From the NCBI GenBank assembly GCA_963971305.1, contig OZ020309.1, forward strand, positions 4,705,001 through 4,769,000: 64,000 nt of DNA. The letters run 5' to 3'. The stretch's first letter is position 1; each line of letters starts with the position of its first letter. The position numbers and the translations under genes are program-made. Of the stretch, positions 30,240 to 42,309 are shown one piece after another. The notes beneath the pieces were generated by a model. It ran no database searches, had not been told where the DNA came from, and saw nothing but the letters and a program-made list of their open reading frames with translations. Source of the stretch: Arcuatula senhousia. Lineage: Eukaryota > Mollusca > Bivalvia > Mytilida > Mytilidae.

Positions 30240-31110
30240 TTACAATATCCTATATTTATTTCTGTTTTAATGATTTTTTTTTAAATTTGTATATTTCAAA
30301 AAAATATATATTTTATATATATTTTTTTTATAATCTTTAATATTTTTTTTGTAATTTCTAAATCTAAATTTAATTTTTTTATTTTTTTTTTTATTTTTAT
30401 TTCTTTTTCATTTCAGGGACAATGGTCCGAAATAAGTAAGGGGCGACTCAACCTCTCGCCCCCTCTCTTCCCCATGCCGACATGAAGGGGCGTGGCTTAG
30501 AAACTTCGAAAAACTTTTTTTGGGTGATAAATCATTGCCATGAGTACCTGATCATTTTGTCTACTACAGTTTTCCTATATCTATTATGGTCTATGAGTTT
30601 ATCTGAAAACAAGGTTTTTAATGTTGGGCAGATAACTCCGTTACTAAAAATAGATCGGTTTCACAGGGTAAGTCAGAGCAAGCCAAAGTATGACCGAACA
30701 ATGGTACCAAATATCAAAAAGATATGTCGCCAAACGTTTGGCCGCGGAAAAAAGAAGAATAATCACAATCGGTCTTTGAACGATTGCGAGTTCTTTCCCT
30801 CTGAATTTTCGTGTAATCCGATAGAAATAAACTTTGATTCCTGGTTTTATTATTTTTTTATATATATTTGTTTTTTTTACGTTTTATACTTTTTTAAAAA
30901 AGATCTAAAAAATCATAATTTTTTTAAATTTTTCAAAAAATGTTTACAATGTTTATTATTTTTCTATGTTTAAAACTGTTTTTGATTCTAAAAACTTAAT
31001 CAAAATTTTTATAATTAAAAATTTATTAATATTTTTTTTTTTAATTTTTATAATTTAAAAAAAATTGTTTTATATATTTTTTTTTAATTTTGAACATTTT
31101 TATAAAGTTT
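30240..31110. other. Extreme T/A-rich tract enclosing a GC-normal island
   Basis: From 30240 to 30410 and from 30850 to 31110 the DNA is almost only T and A with long T-runs. Between them 30415-30840 has ordinary composition, beginning with a splice-acceptor-like TTTCATTTCAG and including CTCTCGCCCCCTC. A 163-codon ORF starts in the island (30482) but runs on into the AT tract, so it is unlikely to be real. The island could be an exon, an insertion or a regulatory RNA. Confidence 0.5.
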
Positions 31111-31319
31111 AATAATTTTTGCTTGTCGTACCTTAACCATATATCCGGCACCAGCACTTTTGCGTTGGATAACATATCAAAGCCATAAATTATCCGTTTA
31201 AATTTCAATATGTCTAACCCTTAAGGTTATTCCCTAGAAACAGTATGATCATCTTAGTTATAATTTGGTTCCCCAATTCGGTAATTTTTGTTTTATTGTT
31301 CTATGCGCTCATAATAATA

Positions 31320-31420
31320 TAGTGTTTGGCATTTTCAGTATTTTTTGTAAAGCGCATCTGATGAGTCTTTGATAGACGAAACACCCGTCAGGCTTACCAA
31401 AATTAATTGTAAGGAACTTT
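31320..31420 (+). repeat. Dispersed short repeat with GACGAAAC core
   Basis: TTTCAGTATTTTTTGTAAAG, GATGAGTCTTTGATAGACGA and ACACCCGTC resemble a short repeat that is also seen at about 59945-60035 (GATGGGACTTGAATGGACGA, AACGCACGTCA). A SINE-like origin is possible. Confidence 0.5.
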
Positions 31421-31650
31421 GTTCTCATTTTAATTTCAACGTTATCTGTTTAAATGTGCTTAATTGGCAAGTCATTCGTTTTAAAATTATTTAAATTTTG
31501 TATATATTTTTCTATTTGCGGATGACCATCGGTACATCTACTTCTTTTAATTATTCTTGTGTCGATAATTCGAGAGGTTTGATAGAACGTTTTGAATAAA
31601 CCCTAAAAAAATAATTAACATATTTTGATAGAAATCATTTTGAATATTTA

Positions 31651-31880
31651 TGATCAGTTCATGATGTATCTTTATGGGTAATAATCCAATCTTGCAATAC
31701 GTGGTAATAAAGAAATACAATCAAATGGTCAGCGTGGATATCAATTTTATATGTAAGATAAAAACAAGGAGAAAGACCAACACCATATGGTCTTAAAATT
31801 CTTAATGGCATTATTTTGTTGATCTTTTCTAGTTTTTTCTCATGAAATTGTCTATTAGACTGTGGTGCGTGATAATCTAT
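31651..31880 (+). promoter_or_regulatory. Conserved upstream module of receptor 2
   Basis: It starts TGATCAGTTCATGATGT and continues through ATACGTGGTAATAAAG, a GGTCTTAAAATTCTT block and TTTGTTGATCTTTTCT. The same order occurs upstream of receptors 3 and 4 and at the right window edge, always 500-750 bp before the coding start. Confidence 0.65.
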
Positions 31881-31964
31881 TTAAACAAGGATAATATTTT
31901 ATCAGTCTCGAAAAAAATCTTTAACCTACGCCGCCTATTTTTCTCCCACTTATTTTGGTACCAG

Positions 31965-31972
31965 TATAAAAT
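31965..31972 (+). promoter_or_regulatory. TATA-like box of receptor 2
   Basis: TATAAAAT lies in a context (GGTACCAGTATAAAATCACAAACG) that parallels receptor 3 (46750) and receptor 4 (56728). It is 322 bp before the ATG; an acceptor-like TTTCTACAG ends at 32213, so a 5'-UTR intron may lie between. Confidence 0.5.
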
Positions 31973-32293
31973 CACAAACGCCATTACTTTAAGACGGTAA
32001 TCGAAACTACCAGACTATAGTCAAAATAAACAGACACAATCAACATCCCCATAAGACAGTCGCTGCTATCAGACGACAAACGAGACTAGCACACGACAGC
32101 CAATACCAGCAAACTAAAATCTACACCAGAAACCGACATCCGGTATCATAGATTAATACTCAACTGCAGCCTACAGTGACTTAGAGTGGAGAAAATTGTT
32201 GTTATTTCTACAGCCGTTTATTGATAATTGTAGACGAAAGAGGTCATTGGAAAACGAAGACAGCAAAGAAAACAGACTAAAAATACAGACAAA

Positions 32294-33352
32294 ATGGAAG
32301 CAGTACAGCAACTTCAGGAAGCGGTTAGGAAACAAATGGCCGTGCAAATCTCGAAACTCGTTACTATAGACAGGTTTTACCCTCTAGAAGACTTACGTAC
32401 CGCCCAGATTTACACTGGACTGATCCTGTCGTTTGTCTGTATTGTTTCTGTTGTACTTTTTGTGATTGTGCGGTGCAAAGAAGAAAGAAAAATATCTTCA
32501 GATGAAAAATTCATCTTTGCCATTTGCTTTTTAGATGTCTTATATTCGGTGCTTTTGATAGTTTGTATTATTAAACTGTTCATAGTAGATGATGTTCGCG
32601 ATTTTATGGGATGTCCATCAGTTATTTTGCACCAGTTATACGTTCGTGTGCAAGATTTACTTCAAGACCTAAGAATTTACTGTATAGCAATGATATCTCT
32701 GAAGAGATTCATCATCGTCGTATTTCCGCTGCGGGTTAACACTTTGCTTCAAAAACGTTTCTGGGTTCCATTGCTCAGCTTTTTAGTGCTTTCATCATGT
32801 ATAGCTCTTATACTCACTTTTTATTATCAAACTTTTGATCGGCTTCTGATAAGATCGAATGTTGGAAACGGAGTAATTGAAGCATGTGTAAATGTTTTCA
32901 CTATGGCCGAAAGCGATACTTTAATTTATTCGATTTTAGTTGGATACCTGAGACAAGTAATTTCGGTTGTTGCTTTACTTTGCATAATTATTCTGGATAT
33001 GATTCTCTTTGTAAAATATTACAAGCAGATGAAATGGAGGAGGAGAAATGCGACAACAACGAGAACAGCACAACAAGAACGAGATTTTGTTTTCTTGCGT
33101 TCTGTTCTGGTAATAGCCATAATTTTTGTAACCATCACATTACCAAATTCTGTAATAAGTTTCAAAAACGGCATATTTACTAGCGAAGATAATTTATACG
33201 AAATGCATTTTAGGGGCAAAGGATTGCAATCTGGTATACTTGTAAACTATTGCGCGAGTCTTTTATTCGTCCCTATGCTGCTTATCTATAACGTTCATTC
33301 ACAATCATTTCGCAGAGCCGCGAGACGTTTGTGTCCGGGAGGCAAACCATAG
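32294..33352 (+). CDS. Class A-like seven-transmembrane receptor 2 (orphan GPCR), 352 aa
   Basis: It has the same architecture as receptors 1, 3 and 4: an N-terminal helix-prone segment without signal peptide, seven helices, and an extracellular Cys pair (MGCPS before helix 3, EACVN in loop 2). KRF replaces DRY at the end of helix 3 (SLKRFIIVVFPLR), and helix 7 ends VPMLLIYN instead of NPxxY. The third inner loop, rich in K/R and ending TTRTAQQERDFVFLRS, is almost identical among the paralogues, suggesting it is the G-protein contact. The coding part is one exon. It is closer to receptors 3 and 4 than to 1, and shares their promoter module. Ligand unknown. Confidence 0.87.
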   Translation: MEAVQQLQEAVRKQMAVQISKLVTIDRFYPLEDLRTAQIYTGLILSFVCIVSVVLFVIVRCKEERKISSDEKFIFAICFLDVLYSVLLIVCIIKLFIVDDVRDFMGCPSVILHQLYVRVQDLLQDLRIYCIAMISLKRFIIVVFPLRVNTLLQKRFWVPLLSFLVLSSCIALILTFYYQTFDRLLIRSNVGNGVIEACVNVFTMAESDTLIYSILVGYLRQVISVVALLCIIILDMILFVKYYKQMKWRRRNATTTRTAQQERDFVFLRSVLVIAIIFVTITLPNSVISFKNGIFTSEDNLYEMHFRGKGLQSGILVNYCASLLFVPMLLIYNVHSQSFRRAARRLCPGGKP

Positions 33353-33569
33353 AACTAGTACATTGTAAAGATTTTGACCAGAGACATTTAATGGAATGTT
33401 AGAAAGGGATATGTGTACATGAAATATTTTAAAATTAGAAGACTACTCCTGTCTTTCTGTTACGATTACATTGACAGCGCAAGATGTTTTTCTGCACAAC
33501 AAACTAAGATGTCTAACCTTAACTATCAGAACTTGAGTGAACAATACAATACTCTCCAGGTGCAGCTGC

Positions 33570-34545
33570 CGATATGCTGAATAGTGATTGGAATAAGATA
33601 CATCTTTGGTCTACAAAGAGGCTAGTAAAATTCAGCCAACAAAAAAACGGAACCATTGACAATATCACAGAAATCAGTAAGGCCTATTCAGCATCAGATT
33701 TAAGAGGTTGTCAACCATAAACATTTGAGCATCTTTTTTTCAAACAACGGTTCATGGCACGACCGTATCGACTACATTATAAATAAGGCATTTTAGCGTG
33801 TAAATTATCTGAGAAGAGTGCGTTTTATCCTTGACCGTTACGTCTTGGAGAAAAATGTATTTTCATATATTAGACCAATTTTAGAGTATGCTGATGATGT
33901 ATGGCATATGAATACTCAGTATTTTATTGATATACTTGAGGCTGTACAGATTTAGGCTACGCAGATTATTACGGGTGGGACAAAGTTTACGTCATAAGAA
34001 AAGCTATACAAGGAAACTGGGTGGGAAAAACTAGGAGAGAAAAACAAAGACTTATTCTTTTCTATAAGATTGTGAAAGGGGGTACTCCAATTTACCTAAG
34101 ACAACATGTTCCGAGTTCTGTGGGTAGTAGACACGGACATTTTACTAGACAAGCTCAAAATATTGTTAATATCCGTACTAGAACAAATCTTTATTCATCC
34201 TATCTGTTTTCCTTTTACTTTTAATATGTTGAAAACCTTCCAATAGAAGTACGCGATTCTCCTTCCCTCGGTATCTTCATATTAAGTATTGACAATGATT
34301 GAGGCTGAGATAGAATTTCCCTAAATATTTAATTGTGGCTCCAGACAAAGTCAAAGTTTACATGTCAGACTTTGGATGAGCGGAAGGTCAATAATGAAAA
34401 GAGTATCTCTTCATGCGCGGTCTATTCAACTCTCCCATGTGCTCGTGTGGTCATGCTAATGAATCGACAAATCACTATCTTTTACATTGTATTTTATACG
34501 ACAGAATTCGTGTAGAAAAGATTGATGATTTTTCTTAATTTACCT
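33570..34545 (+). pseudogene. LINE (non-LTR retrotransposon) RT C-terminal remnant
   Basis: Pieced across frames, the translation shows a WNKIHLWSTKRLVKF block, YIRPILEYADDVW, ITGGTKF, WEKL, VGSRHGHFTRQAQN and a terminal CSCGH ... HYLLHC zinc-like motif, the usual order at the end of LINE polymerases. Stops and frameshifts are frequent, so it is dead. It starts about 220 bp after receptor 2. Confidence 0.75.
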
Positions 34546-35619
34546 ATTAATGTTAATTTACTACCAATTGGATAAGTAGAAGAAAACATAATATTTTTCA
34601 AATTGTTCAAAGATACATAATTTTGAGTAACCGATTTTAGAAAACAGCTGCTTTTCCCTTTTTCTCTTTACATTTTCATTTTTCTTTGAACTTATTTCGA
34701 TTTGATTTTTTTTCACGTCAACGCATTACACAGGGAAATTATATCTTTCTCCGCTTTCGATTTTATACACAGTTTCACTGTCAGGCATGCAAAATGATGT
34801 AATTATTGATATACATGTATGTGTCTGTTATAACAAGGAGACGGATAAATAAAAGCAAAATTGCTTATTTCCGAATCCGTATATGTTTGTATATATTGTA
34901 TGTTGTAAAAGATTTATGTTTATAATTGCTAAATAATATTTGTAAAGCTTTACAAACATTCATTTCATGAGCTTAATTTCGCCTTAAGCATGCACACTGC
35001 TTTTTATCTTATTAATAAACTTTGATTGTCCCAAATTGCAGCAAGTACACTGTATCTCGAAGTTTCAGCTCGTAGATATTTTTACGGCGACGAAAACGCC
35101 AAAGTCGCCGAGCAAAGAAAATGACATTTATGGCTCGTATATAATAAATGAAAATGATTTAGATAGTTCACATTGAATTTGTTTAATTTTCACGTTTTCA
35201 GAAACAAAACATCCGAGATCCCGATCGATAGCCGTATAAAAAATACTAAAAATATATCTGTCGTCACGAATGTAAACATATAATCAATCAACATAGTCGA
35301 ATAATTTTGAGCGAAATAAACCAAGTTTAAGGCAAATTTGATAACAAATTGATATTCAAAGTTTTCTTTTATTACATTTTGGTCTAAATGACATTAAAAA
35401 TTGGGGACGAAAAAATGTGATTTTGGTACTAGACTATATGCCTTTAAAAACACATTGATATAAAATAAATGTCAAAAGAATACCAAGTTTGTTTTACATC
35501 AACAAAAAGAAGACGAAGAAAAATTTGTTGAGAGAAATAAGTCTTATACATGTATTAAAACTCGTGAAAAGTATTCAATTGCTAGCTCCATGAAAAAAAT
35601 ATAAATGACACGTAATGCT
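34546..35619. other. Intergenic AT-rich stretch left of the LTR element
   Basis: No gene recognised. A GC-richer patch with GGCGACGAAAACGCCAAAGTCGCC near 35090-35110 includes an imperfect inverted pair (GGCGAC/GTCGCC). Confidence 0.35.
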
Positions 35620-35624
35620 TGTTT
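35620..35624. repeat. Target-site duplication, left copy (TGTTT)
   Basis: TGTTT immediately precedes the left LTR and recurs immediately after the right LTR at 40408-40412. Confidence 0.9.
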
Positions 35625-35812
35625 TGATGTGTATTGGGGACTCATTATTGAGAAGGGCGAGGTAGCCACACTGTTTACATTCTAACTACATTTTATTCAA
35701 TACACAATCTGAGATTACAAGATAACAGTCACGTGATAATGCAGCATGCAAAGCTTGAAAGGTATACTGTAAAACTAGTTACTTCAAAAGTGGAATGGAA
35801 GCAAACATAACA
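35625..35812 (-). repeat. 3' LTR, 188 bp
   Basis: It is the downstream LTR in element orientation, beginning TGTTATG and ending ACACATCA on the minus strand. Confidence 0.95.
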
Positions 35813-35825
35813 TTTTCTCCCCCCT
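35813..35825 (-). promoter_or_regulatory. Polypurine tract
   Basis: On the minus strand AGGGGGGAGAAAA directly precedes the TG of the 3' LTR, as needed to prime plus-strand DNA synthesis. Confidence 0.88.
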
Positions 35826-35968
35826 AAGTTTGAAAACATTAACCTTTACAAATATTACGAAATTAGACCCTTTTAGAATTAATGTCAAATTAAATCTATA
35901 AAAGTAAATGATTGAAGTGTCAAATCATATGTTTAGATAATGTTTGTAATTGTCCAATGTGAAACGGC

Positions 35969-36042
35969 ATGAATACAAGTTGATTATATTTAACTAAGCT
36001 AACACATGAATACAAGTTGATTATATTTAACTAAGCTAACAC
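35969..36042. repeat. 37-bp tandem duplication in the 3' untranslated part
   Basis: Two perfect adjacent copies (35969-36005, 36006-36042) lie between the Pol stop and the polypurine tract. Confidence 0.9.
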
Positions 36043-36134
36043 TACAAATTCTGAAAACACTATAAAAACTACTGAGAAAACCCCAAGGGTTATATTGATG
36101 CTCGTGGGATTATTGTGCCCACATCACTGAGCTA

Positions 36135-39100
36135 TCAATAGTACACAAAATCTCCTTTCCTTGTTGGTTTCCGATCTCGGGTCGGATATCTCTTTTCATC
36201 TTGAACAGTGTCTGATTTAGTGTCAATGATCGGTGGTGTTATCTCATTGTCAATTTGATCGGTTTGGTGATTTGTCTCTTCGATTTCACTTGCAGTGTCT
36301 ATTATTGGCGCTTCAGTCGGACGCATATTGGATGATACCATTTGATCGGTGTGTCTTCTCCATTGCGTTGTTGGATCGATCTGTACCCGGTACGACACGG
36401 GAACAGTTTTCTCGGCAACTATTGCCGGAACCCACTTGTTTCCTCCTCTATAGTCTCTGACGACTACGTTTTGTCCAATCTCAAAATTCCTGTTTCGTGC
36501 TTCTCGTTTGTTGCACATCTCCTCTTGCTGTAGTTGTACGGTTTCCTTAACATCTGGTCTTAGAAGGCTCATTCTAGTTTTCAATTCTCTCCCCATGAAA
36601 AGCTTTGCGGGAGATTCACCTGTGGTGCAGTGCGGGGAAGAACGATAAGCCATTAGAAATTGTGCTAATTTCCTGTCAATTGACCCAGTGTCATTTAAAC
36701 TACACTTAATTCCTTGCTTAAACGTCTGAACGAAGCGTTCAGCTAATCCATTTGTGGATGGATGATACGGCGCGGAGCGGATGTGTTTGATTCCGTTTGT
36801 TGAGGTACAATCCTCGAATTCTCTTGAAGTGAATTGTGGACCATTGTCACTAACTATACGAGACGGTAGTCCATTGCGAGCGAAAACAGTTCGCATGACT
36901 TCAATTGTTTTCTCAGTGGTGGTTTTTCCCATTCTGATTACTTCCGGCCATTTAGAATGCGCATCAACCATAATCAAGAACATAGATCCTAAAAATGGAC
37001 CGGCAAAGTCTACATGTATACGATTCCACGGTTTATCGGGAAATTCCCAAGCGTTTAACGGTGCTGGTTTCGGGGTGTTTTGGTTTTGCTGACATCCTGA
37101 GCATTTCTTTGCCAATCCTTCGATGTCTTTGTCTATGCCGGGCCACCATACATATCCTCTAGTTAAGGTTTTCATTTTCACAACTCCTAGGTGTCCCTCG
37201 TGAATTTGTGCTAATACGCTGTCTTGTATTTTACTAGGAATAATTACTCTTATTCCCCACATCAAACAACCTTGATGAATAGAAAGTTCGTGTCTTCTAG
37301 CATAAAAGGGTGCAAAATGTCCTTCTTTGTCATTTATCCAACCGTTTTGTACCATTGTCATAACGATGCCCAGTGTTGCATCTTTTCTAGTTTCCTGTTG
37401 CACTTGTTTGGATGAAATCGGTAAAGCATCAATTTGCGCCATGTGAAACATATCTATTGCTTTTAACGATATATCCTCCTCTCCGTCGTTTGTTTCCATG
37501 GGTAAACGGGACAGTGAGTCTGCATTGCCGTGCTTTGCAGTTCCTCTGAACTCAATGTCATAATCGTAAGCTGATAAAAACAAAGAATATCTTTGTAGTC
37601 TTGCTGATGCTGTCACGGATACTCCTTTTTGCGGATTAAATATGTGAATTAGAGGTTGGTGGTCCGTTATCAGCACAAATTTCCTTCCGTACAAATACGA
37701 ATGGAATTTCTTGATTCCCCATATGATTCCTAAGGCTTCTTTGTCTATTTGAGAATAGTTTTTCTCTGATGTTGATAATGTTCGGGACGCGAACGCTATC
37801 GGTTTCTCGGTTCCGTCGGACAACCGATGAGAAATTACGGCTACTAGGCCATAGGGACTGGCATCGCAAGCTAACGTTATCAACTGATCCGTATTAAAGT
37901 GAGTCAGTACCATATCAGAAGTGATCAACTCCTTCACCTTGTCGAATGCCTGTTGACATTCTTTATTCCAATGCCAACGAATGTCCTTTCTGAGCAACTT
38001 GTGTAACGGACTCAACGTCGTAGCGAGATTTGGCAAAAACTTGTTATAATAGTTAATCAATCCTAAGAATGATTTCAGCTGTGAGACATCTTTCGGTGGG
38101 GGTGCCTGAACTATTGCGTCGATTTTATCTTGTGTTTTATGTAGACCGTCCTTATCGATGATAAGACCACAAAAGGTAATACTATCTTTGAAAAATTCGC
38201 ATTTCTCTAAATTTGCTCGTAATCCATACTGATCGAGTCGGCGTAGCACAGCTTCGAGATTTTCCATGTGTTCCTTATCGGACGCGCCAGTGATTATCAT
38301 GTCGTCTAAAATGCATTGTGTGCCTGGAAATCCTTCAAGAATTTGGTCGATCGTTTTCTGCCAGATAGCCGGGGCAGATGCAATTCCGAAGGCTAAACGA
38401 TTGAAACGGTAAAGTCCACGGTGCGTGCTGATAGTAAGCAACTCGCGGGATGGTTCATCTACCGGAAGTTGAAGATACGCTTGAGTTAGGTCGATCTTTG
38501 AAAAGTGAATTCCTCCATTTAATCGAGCAAAAATGTCATCTATTTTCGTCAATGGGTACTTGTCAACTTGAAGCATCGGATTGATCGTAACCTTGAAATC
38601 GCCACATAGTCTTACATTCCCGTTTTTCTTAACTACGGGTACTATCGGTGTCGCATAATCACTGTGTTGAACCTTTGCTAAAGTTCCTTCTGATTCTAGT
38701 CTGTCTAGCTCCTTTTCTACTTTTTCTCTTAACGCGAATGGCACAGTCCTAGCTTTTACATATTTCGGACGACTGTTTTCCTTCATAACCAATTTTGCAG
38801 TTATGCCTTGGACTTGACCTAATCCATCCTTAAATACGTTACTGTATTTGCTCAACAGTTTACTAACGTTTTCTCTCGGATTTGCGTCAATTCCATGTAT
38901 GTCAATTAGATCTTTTGCGGAAAGACCTAATCTTCTCAACCATTGTCTTCCGAATAACGGTGGTCCTCCTTTTGGCACCACATGCAACGGCAGAGTGCGT
39001 TTCTTCTTTTCGTATTCCACCATGAAGTCGACATATCCTAGTGACTTTATGCCTTCGCCTGAGTAAGTTTTAAGTATCGTGTCAGTTCCCTTTAATTGCA

Positions 39101-40055
39101 TTTTCGGAAAGTATCTTTTAAAATCTGCATTCGAAATCACGGAAACTCCTGAACCAGTGTCATACTCCATTTTCATTTGTACTCCTCCGACCTTCAGATT
39201 TAACCACATAACATCAGTGTCATTGTCCATATTGTGAACTTCAAGACTAGCTATGTAATTATCATCCTGTTCATCATGTTCTAACGAATGAACATTTCTT
39301 TTCCTCGAGTCCGTTCCAGACCTGAGTTTACGACATGCCTTTTTTATGTGTCCTACTTTCTTACAGTGATGGCACGAGGCGTCCTTGAATCGGCAGTTGG
39401 AAGGTGAATGACCTGCGTTATTACAACGGTAGCATCGGCCATTAAACGATGGCTTGGCAGAATTTTGAGGTTTAAATTTAACTTTTGGAGACTTTTGAAT
39501 TTTATGAATGTCCGTTTGATGTTTGGCTTGCAGTTCGGTTGCATCACGACTTGCGGATTCCATCGCTACACTGATTTCGAGCGCTTTATCAAATGTTAGT
39601 TCTTTTTCGGACAAAAGTTTCCTTTGAATGTTCGTGTTTTTGATGCCACATACTTATCGATCACGGAGTTTTTCTTTGAGTTCTGCCTTAAAGTCACAAT
39701 GAATAGATAATTTTCGTAATTGAGCCACGTACTCGTTGATACTTTCGCCCTCTTTTTGATCTCTTTTATCAAATCTGAATCTTTCTGCTGTTTTCAATGG
39801 TTTTGGGGCTAATTGGTCGCTTAAAAGTTTCTTTAAATCATCAAAAGTTTTATCGGACGGTTTGTCGGGAAATGTCAAATCTCGTAACAATGAATATAAC
39901 TTTCCCCCTATCAAGCAAAGTAGCGACGGCACCTTTTTGTCAGGTCCTATTTCATTAGCTAGGAAATATTGTTCGAGGCGTTCAATGTATGAGTCCCAGG
40001 GTTCTATTGTTTCATCATATGGATCTATTTTGCCTATTAATCCAAACGCTGCCAT
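36135..40055 (-). pseudogene. Gag-Pol polyprotein, single frame interrupted by one in-frame TAA
   Basis: The frame starts at ATG 40055 with a Gag capsid-like region (133 codons), meets TAA at 39654-39656, and continues without frame change to 36135. The downstream part, counted from 39614, has two CCHC zinc knuckles (residues about 61-74 and 81-94), a protease DTGSG (152-156), RT with ILDD in place of the common YLDD, RNase H (CDASPYG), an integrase HHCC zinc finger (HEGHLG ... CSGCQ) and the DDE core (HVDFAGPF, SDNGPQF, NGLAERF). There is no chromodomain or envelope gene. The TAA falls where a tyrosine codon one base away would fit, so a point nonsense mutation is likely; programmed readthrough is the alternative. 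Confidence 0.9.
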
Positions 40056-40199
40056 TGTTTACCGATTTACCGCAAATCTCTTTGTTTCGTAACCTCGTGG
40101 CAGATACTAGGGATCGGGCTATGGTAAATGAATGTCAGTTAGGCTTCATGCATAATTCGATCCTACCATCATCAATCGAAATGTATACTCCATAATTAA

Positions 40200-40217
40200 T
40201 TAAGATCCTCGTCGCCA
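40200..40217 (-). promoter_or_regulatory. Primer-binding-site candidate
   Basis: Two bases inside the 5' LTR the minus strand reads TGGCGACGAGGATC, starting with the TGG expected to pair with a tRNA 3' CCA. The tRNA was not identified. Confidence 0.65.
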
Positions 40218-40219
40218 GT

Positions 40220-40407
40220 TGATGTGTATTTGGGACTCATTATTGAGAAGGGCGAGGTAGCCACACTGTTTACATTCTAACTACATTTTATTCAATACAC
40301 AATCTGAGATTACAAGATAACAGTCACGTGATAATGCAGCATGCAAAGCTTGAAAGGTATACTGTAAAACTAGTTACTTCAAAAGTGGAATGGAAGCAAA
40401 CATAACA
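40220..40407 (-). repeat. 5' LTR, 188 bp
   Basis: It is the upstream LTR in element orientation, identical to the 3' LTR except one base. Confidence 0.95.
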
Positions 40408-40412
40408 TGTTT
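40408..40412. repeat. Target-site duplication, right copy (TGTTT)
   Basis: Perfect match to the left copy at 35620-35624. Confidence 0.9.
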
Positions 40413-41389
40413 TAAGATATTTTCACTGTAATTAATGTAATACCGTATAGCAGGAAATTGTTGCGAGGTTCAAATTTTGAACCAGCGAAAAAAAATCATT
40501 ATAAATTTGTATTGAGATTATTATTAAATCGCGAAAATGAATGTCCGCATATAGAACAACTTAGAACATCTGGTATGAAATCGCGAAATTTGCACGACGC
40601 GAAAATTACTTAATATACGCGTACGGTAATTAAATATATCACGTAGCGTGAACGTAAAACATTGGAGCTAAAGAAATGCCAAAAGATGAACACACTTATA
40701 CTTATTCTAGAAATATCAACATTGCGTGCGAAACCAGCTTCACATGTAAACAAACAGGGGGGAACAGAATATCTTCTACTTTCAAAGGTTCATCCATTTT
40801 AAAGAGTTTTACAAAATTTGACTGTTTCAGTCTTGACTTAAGGAACAGCAAACACATTAAATGGTACATGTATCAAATAAATAATTTAAGGTATCTCTAG
40901 ATCTAGATTGAAATGAGGATATCTTTTCATATTTATCAATTTCCATTAACATTTTAAAGAAGTTGGACCTTGAAAACAAAAAAGACTATTATATGAATAT
41001 ATTTCATGAAATCAACTTTGACATGAAAAATGACGATTGATCAAGAGAATTTATTTGTCTGTACTAAATTACAGGGAGAAAGTTTGTATAACATGATGAG
41101 GAATTTTTTTATCTTAAAAACAGTGACTCATTGATTTTTAAGACTATTTCAAGAATAAAAAACATAACAACAAATTTCGAGACAATAAATATTGCTACGT
41201 CTATTCTAGCCTAACCAGAGGCACTCCACCAAAGATATTCAAAAAGCAAAAAACTATATGATTACGAAGAGCATTGAACAGTAAAACCATAAATACCGAA
41301 ATGGAGAACCCAATTATAACATAGACGATCAATCATAATCTGCTAGTGGCCAACTTGAAACTCAAGCTTCATATTAACAACAACAATAT
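40413..41389. other. Intergenic stretch with CGCGAAA-type repeats
   Basis: A 17-bp palindrome (GGTTCAAATTTTGAACC) lies at about 40469-40485, and the word CGCGAAA recurs around 40530-40600. No gene is supported. Confidence 0.4.
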
Positions 41390-42285
41390 GGATTCCAATG
41401 GACACTAATTTCGCACCTGTGCTTGCTGATTTGTTTCTTCATTCATATAAAGCAGACTTCTTACAATCTCTTCTAGACAAAAAAGACCGTAGACTAGCTC
41501 TCTCTTTCAACCTCATGTTCCGTTATATTGATGATGTCGTTTCCCTAAATATTCTCGATTTGGTGACTTTCTCCATCTCATATATCCCCAGGAGCTTGAG
41601 ATAAAGGACACAACGGATTCTAGGAAGTCTGCTTCATATTTAGATCTGCATCTCGTAATTGACTCTCAAGGAAGACTTTCAACAAAGCTCTATGACAAAC
41701 GTGATGACTTCAACTTTCCAATCGTCAACTTTCCCTTCTTGTGTAGCAACATTCCGTCCGCTCTAGCTTATGGGGTTTACGTATCTCAATTGATTCGTTA
41801 CTCCAGAGCATGCGGGACTTACATCGATTTCCTTAGCAAAGCGACAAGTCTGATGCAAAATTTGCTCACACAGGGTTATGTCGCTCCTCGGTTGCTGTCT
41901 TCACTCAAGAAATTTTACGAAATTCATGCGCTTATAGACAAATATGGGATCTCGATCTCTCAGATGAGTGCAAATGTTGGTTTGTCTTGTTTTTTTCTTC
42001 CTTTACCGGATTTGACACGCTTAATGGACTATTGGCAATGTGACGGGTGTGCTATAGCAAGCAGGAACTGCTTACTATTCCGGAGCACATTATTTCACTC
42101 TTGTTTCGACTGGAGTTCGCGTTGTTGATTGATATTCAGTTAATTTGTTTTTCACATATTGTTTGTTTTTGTCCCGTTCCTGTTGGTGGTTGCTGGTGTT
42201 GTCTTTGTCCTTTCGGACTTTTGACATTTGGATACCCCGTTGGTACCTCTGCTTCTTTCCTTCCTTCATAGAGTGCAAAAAAGTA
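41390..42285 (+). pseudogene. RT remnant (Penelope-like, tentative) with type-2 tail
   Basis: Fragments in shifting frames carry APVLADLFLHSYKADFLQ, FRYIDDVV (catalytic DD kept), YDKRDDFNF, and YGVYVSQLIRYSRA to SLKKFYE, the same order as the RT at 15731-16546. The region 41398-41604 and the continuation to 41990 are in different frames, so at least one frameshift is present. A type-2 tail follows at about 42060-42280. It is a dead copy of a related but separate family with a different 3' tail. Confidence 0.7.
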
Positions 42286-42309
42286 ACATCAAAAAGTTAT
42301 GAATCATGC

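Larger units (their letters stand above)
35625..40407 (-). mobile_element. Complete Ty3/gypsy LTR retrotransposon, 4.8 kb
   Basis: Two 188-bp LTRs (35625-35812 and 40220-40407) read TG...CA on the minus strand, differ at one base (G at 35636, T at 40231), and are flanked by perfect 5-bp duplications. A primer-binding-site candidate and a polypurine tract lie just inside the LTRs, and one Gag-Pol frame spans most of the interior. The near-identical LTRs show a recent insertion. Confidence 0.95.

Noticed and set aside
30482..30973. 163-codon ORF
   Set aside because: It begins in a GC-normal island and runs into T/A simple sequence. The C-terminal half is low-complexity F/K/Y and there is no domain.
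37636..37869. Small ORFs inside the gypsy element in other frames
   Set aside because: They are shadow frames of the RT/RNase H coding region.
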